DNA from: Prochlorococcus sp. AG-402-P16
GTDB taxonomy: Bacteria > Cyanobacteriota > Cyanobacteriia > PCC-6307 > Cyanobiaceae
NCBI GenBank assembly: GCA_003216295.1
Contig: QCJB01000005.1
Span: 1 to 64,000, forward strand
DNA: 64,000 nt
Reading direction: 5' to 3'
A program made the translations under genes and the position numbers. A model generated the notes under the pieces. That model did no database searches. It had not been told where the DNA came from and worked only from the letters and a program-made list of their open reading frames with translations. Each line of letters starts with the position of its first letter. Positions within the stretch are counted from its first letter, which is position 1. Of this stretch, positions 63,167 through 64,000 are shown one piece after another.

Positions 63167-64000
63167 CTAATTAAATTCAATTTTATCCATTACAGGACAA
63201 GGGTCGTGTAGTTCATTATCAGGATCTAACAAACCCCAATGTAATGATTTTTGAAAGTTAATAGCAGAAGAATCAATATTTAATTGATTTAATATTCTAA
63301 TACTTAAATTGGGTACAAAAGGATTTAGCAATATTGCAATAATTCGGCAAGATTCTAGTACAGAATATATATCAAGAGCAACAATATCTTTATTTGTTAT
63401 ATCTTTAATTAGCTTCCAGGGTGCACGATCATTTAGGTAAAGATTTGCACTATTAGCTAGATCTATAATTGCATTTGCTGCATTTTTAAAATTGCTATCC
63501 TTAAATGATTGCATATATTCATTTATTTTTATCTCTGATTGAACTTTAAGAGGAGATTCAGATAATAAAGAATTATCTATTGGAATTTTATCATTAAACC
63601 ATTTTTTAGACATTGTAATTGTTCTGTTTAACAAGTTACCAATGGTATTACTTAAATCACTATTAACAATATCCACAAATCTTCTCATTTGAAAATCACC
63701 ATCTTCACCAAATTCAATATCTCTCAAAAGATACCATCTCATCGCATCTATACCCCCATATTCCAAGAGTTCAATCGGGTCGAGCACATTACCTAATGAT
63801 TTACCCATTTTTTGCCCTTCTCGTGTTAAAAACCCGTGCCCAAAAACACTTCCAGGTGGTTTCATACCAGCAGAAAGTAGCATTGCTGGCCAATAAACTG
63901 CATGAAATCTGAGTATATCCTTGCCAATTACATGTACATTTGCAGGCCAATTACATAACGAGTCCTCGGTGAGTTCAGGAGAGTTTTGATCACGAAGAGA
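63167..64000 (-). CDS. metG: methionyl-tRNA synthetase, C-terminal part (cut by window edge)
   Basis: The frame stays open to the right edge, so the visible 277 residues are the C-terminal part of MetRS. It includes N-V-H-V-I-G-K-D-I-L-R-F-H-A-V-Y-W, the ATP-binding loop K-M-G-K-S-L-G-N (the KMSKS motif) and D-A-M-R-W-Y-L-L-R. The helical anticodon-binding domain ends ...VMDKIEFN. Catalytic N-terminal motifs lie beyond the window. There is no appended EMAP-type domain. Eleven bases separate it from lptC. Confidence 0.96.
   Translation of the reverse strand, partial: SLRDQNSPELTEDSLCNWPANVHVIGKDILRFHAVYWPAMLLSAGMKPPGSVFGHGFLTREGQKMGKSLGNVLDPIELLEYGGIDAMRWYLLRDIEFGEDGDFQMRRFVDIVNSDLSNTIGNLLNRTITMSKKWFNDKIPIDNSLLSESPLKVQSEIKINEYMQSFKDSNFKNAANAIIDLANSANLYLNDRAPWKLIKDITNKDIVALDIYSVLESCRIIAILLNPFVPNLSIRILNQLNIDSSAINFQKSLHWGLLDPDNELHDPCPVMDKIEFN

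Noticed and set aside
63167-64000. K-M-G-K-S instead of K-M-S-K-S in MetRS as an anomaly
   Set aside because: Gly at this position is a common natural variant of the motif and does not suggest loss of function.
1-64000. CRISPR arrays, insertion sequences, rRNA genes, classical high-light-inducible protein genes
   Set aside because: None was found: no regularly spaced direct repeats, no transposase motifs, no rRNA signatures and no E-x-x-N-G-R-x-A-M-x-G motif.

Overview
The window looks like a chromosome segment of a marine picocyanobacterium, most probably Prochlorococcus. The support is very AT-rich DNA, tiny intergenic gaps, many convergent or 4-base gene overlaps, and cyanobacterium-only families (cyAbrB, DUF3038/DUF4335, DUF2949, DUF2996, Ycf20, CCB-type cofactor assembly). 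There are also photosynthesis genes (chlH, a Psb30-like peptide, desA) and a crowd of very small membrane proteins. A low-light-adapted clade is plausible, but the strain cannot be named from sequence reading alone.

Three zones can be seen. (1) About 1-21.6 kb is gene-poor to small-gene-rich. It holds cyAbrB, a DCC oxidoreductase, a DUF2130 PD-(D/E)XK-like protein next to a GIY-YIG protein with a membrane tail, a K+ channel, two stand-alone Nif11-domain proteins, a free IF2_N-type domain, an SDR, peptidase E, a fatty-acid desaturase, an NmrA protein, and a tandem pair of 49-residue paralogous membrane peptides, each followed by a strong terminator. More than a dozen genes here are shorter than 60 codons. 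(2) About 21.6-55.4 kb is core genome: ABC exporter, tpiA-folP, chlH, dapB, a UbiH-like hydroxylase, apt, mfd, terC, fmt-tldE-tldD, ubiX and an RNase II/R-like gene, a split GDT1 Mn/Ca transporter pair, psb30, recJ, a HAD phosphatase, ycf20, rpmF, an FtsH-like AAA protein and a 2-Cys peroxiredoxin. (3) About 55.4-60.7 kb is a second accessory-like stretch that begins at a tRNA-Met(CAT) gene. It carries small orphan genes and strong inverted repeats. From 60.7 kb to the right edge core genes return: trmL, cobU, a CCB-type gene, lptC and the 3' part of metG.

Functional links seen in the window: chlH commits protoporphyrin to chlorophyll; ubiX and the UbiH-like hydroxylase fit quinone synthesis; mfd and recJ serve DNA repair; tldD/tldE form the two-subunit TldD/E protease; cobU belongs to the B12 pathway; lptC to LPS export; fmt and metG to Met-tRNA use.

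The most unusual points are an FtsH homologue with an intact ATPase but a destroyed HEXXH site and no first membrane helix, and an RNase II/R homologue whose catalytic Asp cluster is replaced. Others are the adjacent nuclease-like pair at 3.8-5.7 kb, the duplicated 49-residue peptides at 19 kb, and a three-member family of small proteins ending in an E-(Y/F)-(K/R)-E-W motif. No CRISPR array, insertion sequence or rRNA was seen.
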